From NCBI RefSeq assembly GCF_004771275.1, contig NZ_RQEV01000003.1:310001-374000 (forward strand): DNA of 64,000 nucleotides, given 5' to 3'. The DNA is from Leptospira fluminis. Lineage in GTDB: Bacteria > Spirochaetota > Leptospiria > Leptospirales > Leptospiraceae. Made by a program: the position numbers and the translations under genes. The notes beneath the pieces are model-generated. The model worked only from the letters and a program-made list of their open reading frames with translations. It ran no database searches and was not told the origin of the DNA. Of this stretch, positions 9,435 through 17,701 are shown one piece after another (within the stretch, counting starts at the first letter, position 1; every line of letters starts with the position of its first letter).

Positions 9435-9995
9435 TCAACTCTTAAGAAAGGATTCCGGTTTAAATCCTCTTCTCTTTCCTTCCTGTAAAATAGCCTTTTC
9501 GGCCCTTTCCAGAAGCCTCGAAACTCCGGAAACGGAAAGACTCAGGACCTGCGCGATCTCTTCCAACTTACACCCTTGAGAATAGCGAAGTTCAACCGCG
9601 GTTTTCTGCTCTTCCGGCAGTATTTCCAGGATTTCATTCAGTGCTCGAGTCAGATCCTGAGCTGCCATATCGTCCAGAACCTGTCCTTCCGGACCTTGCG
9701 ACTTGGAACCGAAAAAGGAAGCTACCTCTTCCCCGCCCATCAGAGAAACGTTCTTTTGATAATAGGATTTACCATAGTTGATCATCAGATTTCTGGCGAT
9801 CCGAAACAGAATCATCCGAGCGATCTGTTCCTGTGGAAGGTTCCCCTTCCCGGAATAGTGTTTAAAAAAGTTCAAAAACGTGTCTTGCAAAAGATCGAGA
9901 GCGGTAGATTCGTCCTTCACCGAACGCCGAATAAAGGAGAACAAGTGGTCCTTGTTCGCGTTGTACAGTTTTTCGAAAAACAAGGTGTCCGACAC
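9435..9995 (-). CDS. ECF-type RNA polymerase sigma factor
   Basis: About 186 residues from the chosen GTG; the open frame runs further upstream, but that part lies opposite another gene and has no sigma similarity. Region 2 covers LFSFIRRSVKDESTALDLLQDTFLNFF, followed by LFRIARNLMINYGKS; region 4 is LPEEQKTAVELRYSQGCKLEEIAQVL, then the recognition helix SVSGVSRLLERAEKAI. It directs RNA polymerase to a small regulon. A FecR-domain gene follows on the same strand and an exported-protein gene diverges upstream, both plausible partners or targets. The start is uncertain. Confidence 0.88.
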   Translation of the reverse strand: MSDTLFFEKLYNANKDHLFSFIRRSVKDESTALDLLQDTFLNFFKHYSGKGNLPQEQIARMILFRIARNLMINYGKSYYQKNVSLMGGEEVASFFGSKSQGPEGQVLDDMAAQDLTRALNEILEILPEEQKTAVELRYSQGCKLEEIAQVLSLSVSGVSRLLERAEKAILQEGKRRGFKPESFLKS

Positions 9996-10098
9996 GGTAG
10001 ATAGAAAGTTTTTAACCGGTTGCCTTTTTTCAAGTAAATTAGGTTTTTTCTTGAAGAAAGATATTGCCAAAAAAACCTTCGAATCAGTGAATTCTAAA

Positions 10099-10120
10099 CT
10101 CGGGGTTGCTAAAACCCGAG
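10099..10120. promoter_or_regulatory. Inverted repeat at the start of the exported-protein gene
   Basis: CTCGGGGTT and AAACCCGAG pair at eight of nine positions around a GCTA loop, ending 2 bases before the ATG at 10123. In RNA it would fold over the ribosome binding region; in DNA it could be an operator. Confidence 0.4.
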
Positions 10121-10122
10121 AA

Positions 10123-10953
10123 ATGCGAACTTTCCCTATGTATCTACGAAAGCTGATTTTGTCCGTTATTTTCGTTTCATCCACCGCAATGTTCGGGGCA
10201 ACCCTGACTCTAAAAAACGGAAAGGTACTCCAAGGGAAAGTAGTCAATCAGACAAGAACCGATGTGCAGATGGAAGTCGACGGAAAAGTTTTAACGATTC
10301 CGAAAACAGAGATCCAAGAGCTCCGTCTGAAAGACGAACCCAAGCAAGAACCGAAAAAAGTCGAGCCCCAAAAAAAAGAAGAAGTCCCTCCTAAAAAGGA
10401 GGAGGTCGCCCAGCCCGGAAAAATTCGGTGGTGGCAAAAGCCTCGTTGGAATTATCCGCTGAGTTCTGCGGTTCTTCCCGGATGGGGGATTTGGAAAGCG
10501 GAAAAAAAATGGCAAGGGGCAGCGACCTTTGCCGCAGTTGTCGGATTGGCATATTATTCCGTAAAGACGAGTGGGGAATTCCATTCCGCGAAAAGCGCTT
10601 ACCAAAATAAGGTTTATGAGTATTTACTGATCTCTCAGAGCAACTCTACGTTAAACCCTCCTTCCGCCACGCTCATCCGAGTTTTGATCGGATCGGCATA
10701 TTCCGGAGGGGCCTTTAAACACTACCAAACGGCGAGCACCCAGTCCAACGACGCCTTGATCTTTTTCGGTATCGCCTACGGTGCCCAGATCCTGTATTCC
10801 TATTTTTTAGGAGTGCAAAAAGAAAAGCTCCTGACCGGAGATGCTACCCCCGAGGGATTCCAATTCAGCCTCAATCCGACGTACCGTCCCGCATCCATGG
10901 GCGGGAACGGAGTAGGATGGAATACCGAATTGCGTTATAGCTGGAGATTCTAA
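10123..10953 (+). CDS. Exported protein with KNGKVLQGKV-type motif, unknown
   Basis: 276 residues from ATG 10123 (ATG 10138 also possible). A signal peptide (LRKLILSVIFVSSTAMFGA) is followed at once by LTLKNGKVLQGKVVN to IQELRL, a small beta-rich motif matching the C-terminus of the neighbouring FecR protein. A Lys/Glu/Pro-rich linker of ~35 residues follows, then a membrane-associated part with SAVLPGWGIWKAEKKWQGA, reminiscent of DUF5683-type proteins, and hydrophobic segments. Divergent from the ECF sigma gene. Envelope protein of unknown role. Confidence 0.7.
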   Translation: MRTFPMYLRKLILSVIFVSSTAMFGATLTLKNGKVLQGKVVNQTRTDVQMEVDGKVLTIPKTEIQELRLKDEPKQEPKKVEPQKKEEVPPKKEEVAQPGKIRWWQKPRWNYPLSSAVLPGWGIWKAEKKWQGAATFAAVVGLAYYSVKTSGEFHSAKSAYQNKVYEYLLISQSNSTLNPPSATLIRVLIGSAYSGGAFKHYQTASTQSNDALIFFGIAYGAQILYSYFLGVQKEKLLTGDATPEGFQFSLNPTYRPASMGGNGVGWNTELRYSWRF

Positions 10954-11010
10954 AATACGAGCGTGAAATTCCGGAAGATTGATTTCTCGCTCTTTCGCCA
11001 AGTCTGTCCC

Positions 11011-11460
11011 TTAAGCCGCTCTACGTTTCCGCGCCGCCCCTCCGCTTTCTCCATCTTTTCCGCAAAAATAAAGTTCAAGCATATAGCTGAATAAAAAACA
11101 GCGGGAAACTCCGTGCCAGCGAGAGATATTCCCCAGACGAATCCAATCCATTCCTTCCGGACGAAAATTGATTCGATCAAAATTTTCGGACGACCTCGGC
11201 TTCTTGCGCTGGTAGAGAAGTAGGGAAGATTCGGAATTCAGTTTCTCTCCCTTTTCCAGCCTAGCCGCATACAATTCCAGGAGCTCGTTCAAGCATCGCG
11301 ACAAAGGCTTTTCCCCCTCCCAATGTTGCAATAGGCGAACATAAAGGTTTCTAGACAGAAGAAGAGTGCAATTCGGCACTTCCCCTTTCGGAGATTTGGC
11401 TTTTAACGTGTGAATTTTCGAACGAGATTCTGACGGATTCGAGGGCTTTTCCCACTGCAT
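11011..11460 (-). CDS. DUF1564 family protein
   Basis: 149 residues. The pattern CTLLLSRNLYVRLL, LSRCLNELLELY, LLYQR, then NFRPEGMDWIRLGNISRWHG and VSRCFLFSYMLEL matches my recollection of DUF1564, a Leptospira-restricted family that occurs in many copies per genome and has no known function. No signal peptide; basic C-terminus. The N-terminal part resembles a small helical DNA-binding fold only loosely. Divergent from msrA. It is the strongest single clue to the genus. Confidence 0.8.
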   Translation of the reverse strand: MQWEKPSNPSESRSKIHTLKAKSPKGEVPNCTLLLSRNLYVRLLQHWEGEKPLSRCLNELLELYAARLEKGEKLNSESSLLLYQRKKPRSSENFDRINFRPEGMDWIRLGNISRWHGVSRCFLFSYMLELYFCGKDGESGGAARKRRAA

Positions 11461-11610
11461 ATCCCTACCTGGCGATAAAATTGCGGGATCATCGTGATTT
11501 TTCCGCTATTAGCGAAAATTTATACGTTCGAAAATTCCACAAAATCAGATTCTTTTTATCGTATTCCAAAGAAAACCGGATCTAAATTAGGAATCAGTAC
11601 GGAGAGAAAA

Positions 11611-12141
11611 ATGCCTACGGAAAAGAAACTGGAATTCGCGACTTTGGGAGGAGGTTGTTTCTGGTGTATAGAGGCCGTATACCAGCTCGTAAGCGGAGTA
11701 GAATCTCTGGTTTCCGGGTATGCGGGCGGAAATGACCTCGCTCCGAATTATCGATCGGTCTGTACCGGAACCACGGGGCACGCGGAAGTGGTCCGTATCG
11801 GATTCGACCCTACGATAATTTCCTATTCCGACATTCTGGAAATTTTTTGGGAGGCCCACGACCCGACTACGATGAACCGTCAGGGAAACGACCAAGGGCC
11901 CCAATACCGGAGCGTTATTTTATTCGAAAACGAGGAACAGAAAGAGATAGCGATCAGATCAAAGGAAGGAGCCGGATCCAGATTCACCTCTCCTATCGTT
12001 ACGGAAATCGAATTTTTGGAAAAATTTTTTCCAGCGGAAGAGTACCACCAAAACTATTATCGCACCAATCCCGACCAACCCTATTGCCACTACGTAATCA
12101 AACCCAAGATAGAAAAGTTCTTAAAAAAGAAAACGCATTGA
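11611..12141 (+). CDS. msrA: Peptide methionine sulfoxide reductase A
   Basis: 176 residues from the ATG preceded by GGAGAG; the upstream in-frame extension has no family similarity. The catalytic GGCFWC motif is near residue 16, and the substrate-binding residues continue with SGYAGG, HAEVVRIGFDP and GNDQGPQYRS. It reduces S-methionine sulfoxide in oxidised proteins. No MsrB domain is fused. Its 3' end faces the sensor kinase gene 9 bases away. Confidence 0.95.
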   Translation: MPTEKKLEFATLGGGCFWCIEAVYQLVSGVESLVSGYAGGNDLAPNYRSVCTGTTGHAEVVRIGFDPTIISYSDILEIFWEAHDPTTMNRQGNDQGPQYRSVILFENEEQKEIAIRSKEGAGSRFTSPIVTEIEFLEKFFPAEEYHQNYYRTNPDQPYCHYVIKPKIEKFLKKKTH

Positions 12142-12150
12142 GCAAAGGAC

Positions 12151-14535
12151 TCAACCACCCATCGGCAATCGAATGAAAAATTTCGTTCCGCTTGAGGAAG
12201 TATCGAAGCGGATCGTGCCGTTATGATTTTCCACGATTCTGCGCGCGATATCCAGACCTAATCCGGATCCTTCTCCCTGCGCCTTGGTAGTAAAGAAAGG
12301 TTCGAATATCCGTTCCGCTATGGATTCGGGAATCCCGGGACCCGTATCTGAAATTCTGACTTCGACTTCGTAATCTCCGATCCTATGAATTTCAAGAGTC
12401 AATACGCCTTTAAAATTCATGGCTTGGGCGGCGTTGTAAACCAGGTTCGTCCACACATGCAATAGATCGTCCGGATAAGCCTGTATCGGAGGCAGTTCGT
12501 TGTAATTCTTTCTGATTTCCACCCCCGTCTTCAGTTGGTTATGGTAGATCGTAAGTACCGTTTCCAAACTCTCATAGAGATGAACCGCCGTTTTCTCCCC
12601 CTCGGATCTGAAATGGGAAAAGTTCTTAAGAGCATAGACGATTTTGGAGGTCCGATCCACCGATATTTCAATGAGCCTACAGCTACGAGCCGCTTGAATT
12701 TCGTCTAACGCATACATTAGGACTTCTCTCGAGTGCTTGCCTGCGAATAAACCGGGAAAATCGGTCAGCGCATTTTCGAGACCCGCCTCGACCAATTCCT
12801 CGGCCAGAGAATGAGCTCCTTCTATACCCAACTCTTTTAGATTGGTCTCCAAAACTTTGGTTCTTTTTCGCGTTTCCTTGGGAGACAGCAATTCCTGGTG
12901 ATAGTGCCCTTTTCGAAGCAGGGAATACAGATCGTCCCGTCCTTTTTCCTCCAAACCGCGAAGGATGAGAAAGGCTTCCTCCATCCGTTCCGTGGAACGG
13001 TTGAAATGGCTCCGGATCGTTTCGTTGGCCGCACTAATCACTCCGATCGGATTATTGATTTCATGCGCGATCCCTGCAACGAGCTGACCTAACGCCGCCA
13101 TTTTTTCCGATACCACCAATTGGTTTTGCGTCTTTCTCAGGTTCAAGAGAGTGGATTCCAATTCGCTTTTCTGCTCCGCGATCAGCAGGTTTTGTTCGGA
13201 AATTTCGCGATTCAAGACCCGCAGTCCCTCCGCCTCTTTTCGGTCGGCAGTGTCCTGAACCACGTTGATCATGCTTTCTTCGCCCTCTATCAAGGCGAAT
13301 CTTGTGGAAAATTCGCAGTGAAGCACCCTGCCGTCCTTTGTCCTATAAAACGTTTCTTCGTTTAACAGAATCCCGTCCCGCATTATCTTCTCTATGAACT
13401 TTTTTCTTTCCTCGGGATAAACCCAAAGCCCGATGTCCAAGGCCGTCTTTCCTACGGCGTCCTCTCTCGTGTAACCGAATAAGCGGGTAAAACTCTCGTT
13501 AATGTCGAAATAACGTCCATCTTTGACTCTCGATATGGAAATCGCATACGGACTGAGCTGAAATATTTTTTCGAACAACTCCTGATTCGTTCTTAATTTT
13601 TCCTGAGCCAAAAATTTCTCGGTGATATCCTGACTTGTCCCGAATAAGGTATTCGAATCCTTGTATTTTCCGCGGACATGGATGAACCTTTTATCTCCGT
13701 CGATACGGATCGCCTCGTATACTACATCCAACGAAAAATCGGGATCGTCTTTTCTGCGAATGCAATCCTGAAGAATGTTTACGATCTTTTGTTCTTCTTC
13801 CGGCGCCACATGTGCGTCCAAAAATTTCCTCAAAGATACGACCTTCGATCCTTTCGGATTCGCCTCTCCCAAAATGTACTGAAATTCCTCGGTTAAGACG
13901 ATTTCATTCGTCCGAATGTTGAAGGTCCAACCTCCGATCTGCGCATATCTCTGCACTTCCGCCAATTCTTCCTGGATCTTCCGGAATCCGCTCATTGCAA
14001 ATCGCATCAAAAACGCGATCATGATGAAGCCGATGGAAACTCCGAGCAGGATTCCTTTGTTCGAAACGGCCTTATAAACGGGCCGGATCAAATCCATGTC
14101 CGTTAAGAGGACGCTTACGGCGCCTACCAGAATCGAAAGGATCGTGTAAATCGACGCTGCCAGATTTCCAAGGACCAAAGCGGAAAAGACGATCAAAACC
14201 ATACAAAACGAAAACGCGATCGATTGCACTCCCCCTTCCCGTAACACAATGGAAAAAATCATGAGCCATTGCAGTCCGATCAAAAAATGGGCCGCCGCTT
14301 TGAGCTTTCCCCGCTTGGCCAAGATATGACTCACGAGAACGGCAAGCGGAATCAAATAAACAGAAAGATAAGTAGGTTTGGGTTTATCCGCGAGAATAGG
14401 ATGTAGAATACGAAACGCCAGCATCAATCCCAAGCATAGAAGCATTAAGGCGTAAAGCAATCGAACGGAGGCGTCTTTTCGCGCGTCCGAAAAGACCGGG
14501 GGTCGTAAAAATTCGGGTATTTTTAAATGCATCAT
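12151..14535 (-). CDS. Membrane sensor histidine kinase with two PAS domains
   Basis: About 794 residues from the ATG pair at 14535; a TTG start 24 codons earlier is possible. About six hydrophobic segments fill the first ~200 residues, then two PAS domains (from QRYAQIGGWTFN and LFEKIFQLSPYAI), a short coiled coil, and the kinase core. The phosphorylated histidine lies in GIAHEINNPIG; the ATPase end shows DTGPGIPESIAERIFEPFFTT and GSGLGLDIARRIV. A ~110-residue insert separates the H-box from the second dimerisation helix. No response regulator is adjacent, so it is an orphan kinase of unknown signal. Confidence 0.9.
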   Translation of the reverse strand: MMHLKIPEFLRPPVFSDARKDASVRLLYALMLLCLGLMLAFRILHPILADKPKPTYLSVYLIPLAVLVSHILAKRGKLKAAAHFLIGLQWLMIFSIVLREGGVQSIAFSFCMVLIVFSALVLGNLAASIYTILSILVGAVSVLLTDMDLIRPVYKAVSNKGILLGVSIGFIMIAFLMRFAMSGFRKIQEELAEVQRYAQIGGWTFNIRTNEIVLTEEFQYILGEANPKGSKVVSLRKFLDAHVAPEEEQKIVNILQDCIRRKDDPDFSLDVVYEAIRIDGDKRFIHVRGKYKDSNTLFGTSQDITEKFLAQEKLRTNQELFEKIFQLSPYAISISRVKDGRYFDINESFTRLFGYTREDAVGKTALDIGLWVYPEERKKFIEKIMRDGILLNEETFYRTKDGRVLHCEFSTRFALIEGEESMINVVQDTADRKEAEGLRVLNREISEQNLLIAEQKSELESTLLNLRKTQNQLVVSEKMAALGQLVAGIAHEINNPIGVISAANETIRSHFNRSTERMEEAFLILRGLEEKGRDDLYSLLRKGHYHQELLSPKETRKRTKVLETNLKELGIEGAHSLAEELVEAGLENALTDFPGLFAGKHSREVLMYALDEIQAARSCRLIEISVDRTSKIVYALKNFSHFRSEGEKTAVHLYESLETVLTIYHNQLKTGVEIRKNYNELPPIQAYPDDLLHVWTNLVYNAAQAMNFKGVLTLEIHRIGDYEVEVRISDTGPGIPESIAERIFEPFFTTKAQGEGSGLGLDIARRIVENHNGTIRFDTSSSGTKFFIRLPMGG

Positions 14536-14940
14536 CCGTAACGGTTTATTCGGCGCTGTTGTTCTAGCATTGGACGAAAAGAAAGAAAAGTCCGATTTTG
14601 GTTTCAAAAAAAACTTTTTATCAAGATCCTTTCATCGGGGAAAATTCGGGCGAATAGGATTTCCGGGAAATTTCTCGGATCGTTCCTTTTCGAAAATGCG
14701 ACTATAGTCTATCGATCCGCCAAGTCCATAACAAAATTCTAAAATTCCGACCTTAGCCTTTGCGGGAAAAGTCCTTAAAGAATTCCGATTTCCGAAGAAG
14801 GGCCCTCCTAAGACTTGAACAGAATCGCGCTTTCTACGAATGAACGGCGTTTCCTCCCTACTCGGGAACCCACGAGCCAGAGCCCGGCAACCCGGAATTT
14901 TTCTTGATCGTCCGTAATGAAAACGGGAGTATCGCAGAGT
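14536..14940. other. Intergenic region between sensor kinase and lipoprotein hydrolase
   Basis: About 400 bases between divergent genes. It must hold both promoters, but I see no convincing -35/-10 pair, RNA fold or conserved ORF. The minus-strand open frame across 14632-15030 runs into the hydrolase gene and looks non-coding. Confidence 0.5.
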
Positions 14941-16005
14941 ATGGTTCGTACCAAAATCCTCTGGATCCTCTTCCTTTCGATATTCGCCTCGTGTTCCGCG
15001 AATATTGCCCTGAACGGAGACCTTCAACACCCGAAGACTTCGGATAATTGGAATTTAACGATAGAACATTTTTCTCCGACAACCGGCTCGAATCCTAAAA
15101 AATATCCGGTCATTCTCTGCCACGGCTTCATAGCGAATCGGAAATACTTTAAGATCAACGAAAAATCCTCCTTAGTCGCGAATCTCCAAAAGGAGGGGTA
15201 CGACGTTTGGCTTTTGGACCTGCGCGGAAGACAAGACGCCGGTTCCCCTTCCCTCTTTTTCGGAGAGAAAACCTTCGACTATTCCATAGACGAATACATC
15301 AAGCAGGATATGGGCGCGGCTATTAAGTACGTGCTGGACGCTACGGGAAAAGAGAAAGTCAATTGGATCGGCCATAGCATGGGCGGTATGATTTCCTACG
15401 CCCGTATCGGAAGCTTGGGAGAAACGAGGGTGGCCAACCTAGTCACCATCGGCTCGCCCATGATCATGGATCCTCCTTCCAGAGCGCTCCAACTGTGGTC
15501 CGACTTCACTTGGGGATTGTATTTATGGCCCGTGGTTCCCACGGAAACTTGGTCCCGAATCCGAGGGGGTACGGGAATTCCGTTTTTACCCAAAAAGAAT
15601 TTCGAAGAATTGTTTTGGCATGCGGACAATATAGATCCCAAGATCGTTAGCGGAGTTTTGACCTCTTCGATCGCTTCCGTCACGAAGCGGGAAGCGAGGC
15701 AAATGGATAAAGTCATCGAAACCGGATCCTTCCGGTCCGAAGACGGAAAAACGAATTACGCGGATGGATTGGCGAATATAAAAATTCCCGCCTTATTGAT
15801 CGGAGGTAGAAGGGATAAACTCGGTTTTATGTATTCCCTTAGATACGTTTACGACACGATCGGATCCTCGGATAAAACCATGTTCGTAGCATCCAAGGGA
15901 AAAGGCCTTTCCGACGATTACGGTCACACGGATCTTTTGATCGGAAAGAAAGCCGACGAAGAGGTCTTCCCCGTTCTCTTACAATGGTTGAACAAAAGGA
16001 ATTAA
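14941..16005 (+). CDS. Lipoprotein alpha/beta hydrolase (lipase-like)
   Basis: 354 residues from ATG 14941, preceded by GGAG; ATG 14917 is an alternative. The signal peptide ends in a lipobox, SIFASC, so it is probably a lipoprotein. The hydrolase fold has LCHGFIANRK, the nucleophile in GHSMGGMISY, the acid in GGRRDKLG and the histidine in YGHTDLL, all in order, so an active lipase or esterase is expected at the cell envelope. It is followed 13 bases later by a shorter relative, probably by duplication. Confidence 0.85.
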   Translation: MVRTKILWILFLSIFASCSANIALNGDLQHPKTSDNWNLTIEHFSPTTGSNPKKYPVILCHGFIANRKYFKINEKSSLVANLQKEGYDVWLLDLRGRQDAGSPSLFFGEKTFDYSIDEYIKQDMGAAIKYVLDATGKEKVNWIGHSMGGMISYARIGSLGETRVANLVTIGSPMIMDPPSRALQLWSDFTWGLYLWPVVPTETWSRIRGGTGIPFLPKKNFEELFWHADNIDPKIVSGVLTSSIASVTKREARQMDKVIETGSFRSEDGKTNYADGLANIKIPALLIGGRRDKLGFMYSLRYVYDTIGSSDKTMFVASKGKGLSDDYGHTDLLIGKKADEEVFPVLLQWLNKRN

Positions 16006-16018
16006 CCCGGACAAAAAA

Positions 16019-16951
16019 ATGAAATTTAAAATAGCATCGACCTTCCTTTTTCAGATTTTCATCTTTTCCTTATTCGCCTCCTGCACTCGATACGTAAGGA
16101 TCACCGAGGAGAAATTCACGAAGCAGACGGCAAACGTTGCTCCGAACGTTTATTTAACGACCTTCTCCGAGATAGATTCGGAGTATCCTCCGGTTCTGAT
16201 CCTCGACCCCGTTTTGGTGAACAAAAAGGCGCTGTATCTTGGCGATTATTCCGGACTGATCGGAGTATTGAACGGCAACGGATTTTCGGTCTGGCTTTTG
16301 CATTTCGATTCTTATGCGGATTTGGATTTAAAGGAAATCGGGGATAAAATCCTTCCACAAGCGATCTCGCAAATCCAAAGAGTGAGCAACCGAAAGGATT
16401 ATATCTTGGGGGGAGTTTCTCTCGGCGGACAAGCCGTCCTTCACTACCTTCGCGGAAAAAAAGATTCTTCCATCTATAAAAGTTTCTTTCTCGGGACCGG
16501 AATGGATTACAAATATAACGATAGTTTCCTGGAAGACATGAAAAAGGAAAAGAGATTCGGCAAGGATCTGACGGACATCTGTAAGGGAAAGGATACGTTC
16601 TGTTCTCGTTTTATCTCTTACGATCAGGACGATCCTTCCACGCTATTCGTATATAGGAATCTCTGGAATTACCTTCCTAGTTTGGAGGAAAACCCCAAAA
16701 ACTGGGCGGAGTTCGAATCCTCCGATTTTCCCACTTTGTTCATCGCGGGAAAGATAGACAATGTCGCTCCTTCGGAATCGATCCACCCGGTGTATCGTAG
16801 AAAAAAAGGGGCCTCTCAATTCGTGGAAATCGGTCGCGACAATCGCGCGAACATAGATTACGACCATCTCTCCCTATTCGCCCATGAAGATGCAGCGTCG
16901 GAGATTTATCAAAAAATCGCCGACTGGCTGAAAAAGAAAAAGGGAGATTGA
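16019..16951 (+). CDS. Lipoprotein alpha/beta hydrolase, second copy
   Basis: 310 residues. Signal peptide with lipobox SLFASC. The fold mirrors the preceding gene but is more diverged: the early HG motif is replaced by LILDPVLVN, the nucleophile is in GGVSLGGQ, the acid in FIAGKIDN and the histidine in YDHLSLFAHEDA. Loss of the usual HG at the oxyanion position suggests altered or weaker activity. Same operon as its neighbour; it ends before the convergent uracil-DNA glycosylase. Confidence 0.78.
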   Translation: MKFKIASTFLFQIFIFSLFASCTRYVRITEEKFTKQTANVAPNVYLTTFSEIDSEYPPVLILDPVLVNKKALYLGDYSGLIGVLNGNGFSVWLLHFDSYADLDLKEIGDKILPQAISQIQRVSNRKDYILGGVSLGGQAVLHYLRGKKDSSIYKSFFLGTGMDYKYNDSFLEDMKKEKRFGKDLTDICKGKDTFCSRFISYDQDDPSTLFVYRNLWNYLPSLEENPKNWAEFESSDFPTLFIAGKIDNVAPSESIHPVYRRKKGASQFVEIGRDNRANIDYDHLSLFAHEDAASEIYQKIADWLKKKKGD

Positions 16952-16999
16952 TCTTCATCCGCGGTTTGATCCGGTTGGGACCGTAAAACCGCTTTCCGT

Positions 17000-17608
17000 T
17001 TAGGCCCGTTTCCAACCTAACTTTTGGAGGACTAGTTTGACATCTTCCCAAACGTCCCGTTTCAACGGGCTGTTGTCGCCGCCGTTTCGGATCACATAGC
17101 TGGGATGGTATGTAGGCATCACCGGAATTCCGTGAAAATCCCCCCATTTTCCCCGCAATTTCGTGATGCCTTCCTGGGTTCTTAAAATGAATCTAGTAGA
17201 AGGATTGCCGAGAGTGATGATCACTTTCGGGCTAATGATCTCGATCTGTCTGAGCAAAAAGGGAGAGCAGGCGATCGTCTCTTCTTCGTCAGGCGGACGG
17301 TCCTTATCGAATTTTAGATCCACCGTCGGTCTGCATTTCGTCACGTTCGCGATGAACACACTTTCCCTAGGTACTCCCATGCCTTTTTCTATGATTCGGG
17401 TCAGCAACTCTCCGGCCTTTCCTACGAAAGGCCTTCCCGTCAGGTCCTCCTGCTTACCCGGTCCTTCCCCGATAAACATGACTTCCGCATCCGGATTTCC
17501 TTCTCCGAACACAGTCTGAGTTCTCGTAGTATGCAGTTTACACTTCGTGCATTTAGAAACCTCGGAAGCGATCGATTGGAGCTTGTCAGATTTATCCAAA
17601 GTGTTCAT
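17000..17608 (-). CDS. Uracil-DNA glycosylase, family 4 (iron-sulfur type)
   Basis: 202 residues. Cysteines in KCTKCKLH (C20, C23) and two later cysteines, in KCRPT and ACSPF, match the four ligands of a 4Fe-4S cluster. The uracil-binding motif reads GEGPGKQED, and the second active-site motif is HPSYVIRN. The family removes uracil from DNA in base excision repair. Length and motif order are normal. It is a single gene, divergent from the cation efflux gene. Confidence 0.9.
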   Translation of the reverse strand: MNTLDKSDKLQSIASEVSKCTKCKLHTTRTQTVFGEGNPDAEVMFIGEGPGKQEDLTGRPFVGKAGELLTRIIEKGMGVPRESVFIANVTKCRPTVDLKFDKDRPPDEEETIACSPFLLRQIEIISPKVIITLGNPSTRFILRTQEGITKLRGKWGDFHGIPVMPTYHPSYVIRNGGDNSPLKRDVWEDVKLVLQKLGWKRA

Positions 17609-17701
17609 TGGAACTTAATCGATACGTAGATACCGTTATCCTGCAACCACTTTCCAAAAAAGAACTTGGCGGAAACGAAAGTGAAAAGAGAACCTAGGCG
17701 T

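Noticed and set aside
9996..10247. N-terminal extension of the ECF sigma frame
   Set aside because: It lies opposite the exported-protein gene and has no sigma similarity; an ECF factor of ~186 residues is the normal size.
14632..15030. Minus-strand frame in the gap before the lipoprotein hydrolase
   Set aside because: It overlaps the signal peptide region of a well-supported gene, is Arg/Gly/Phe-rich and has no start site.
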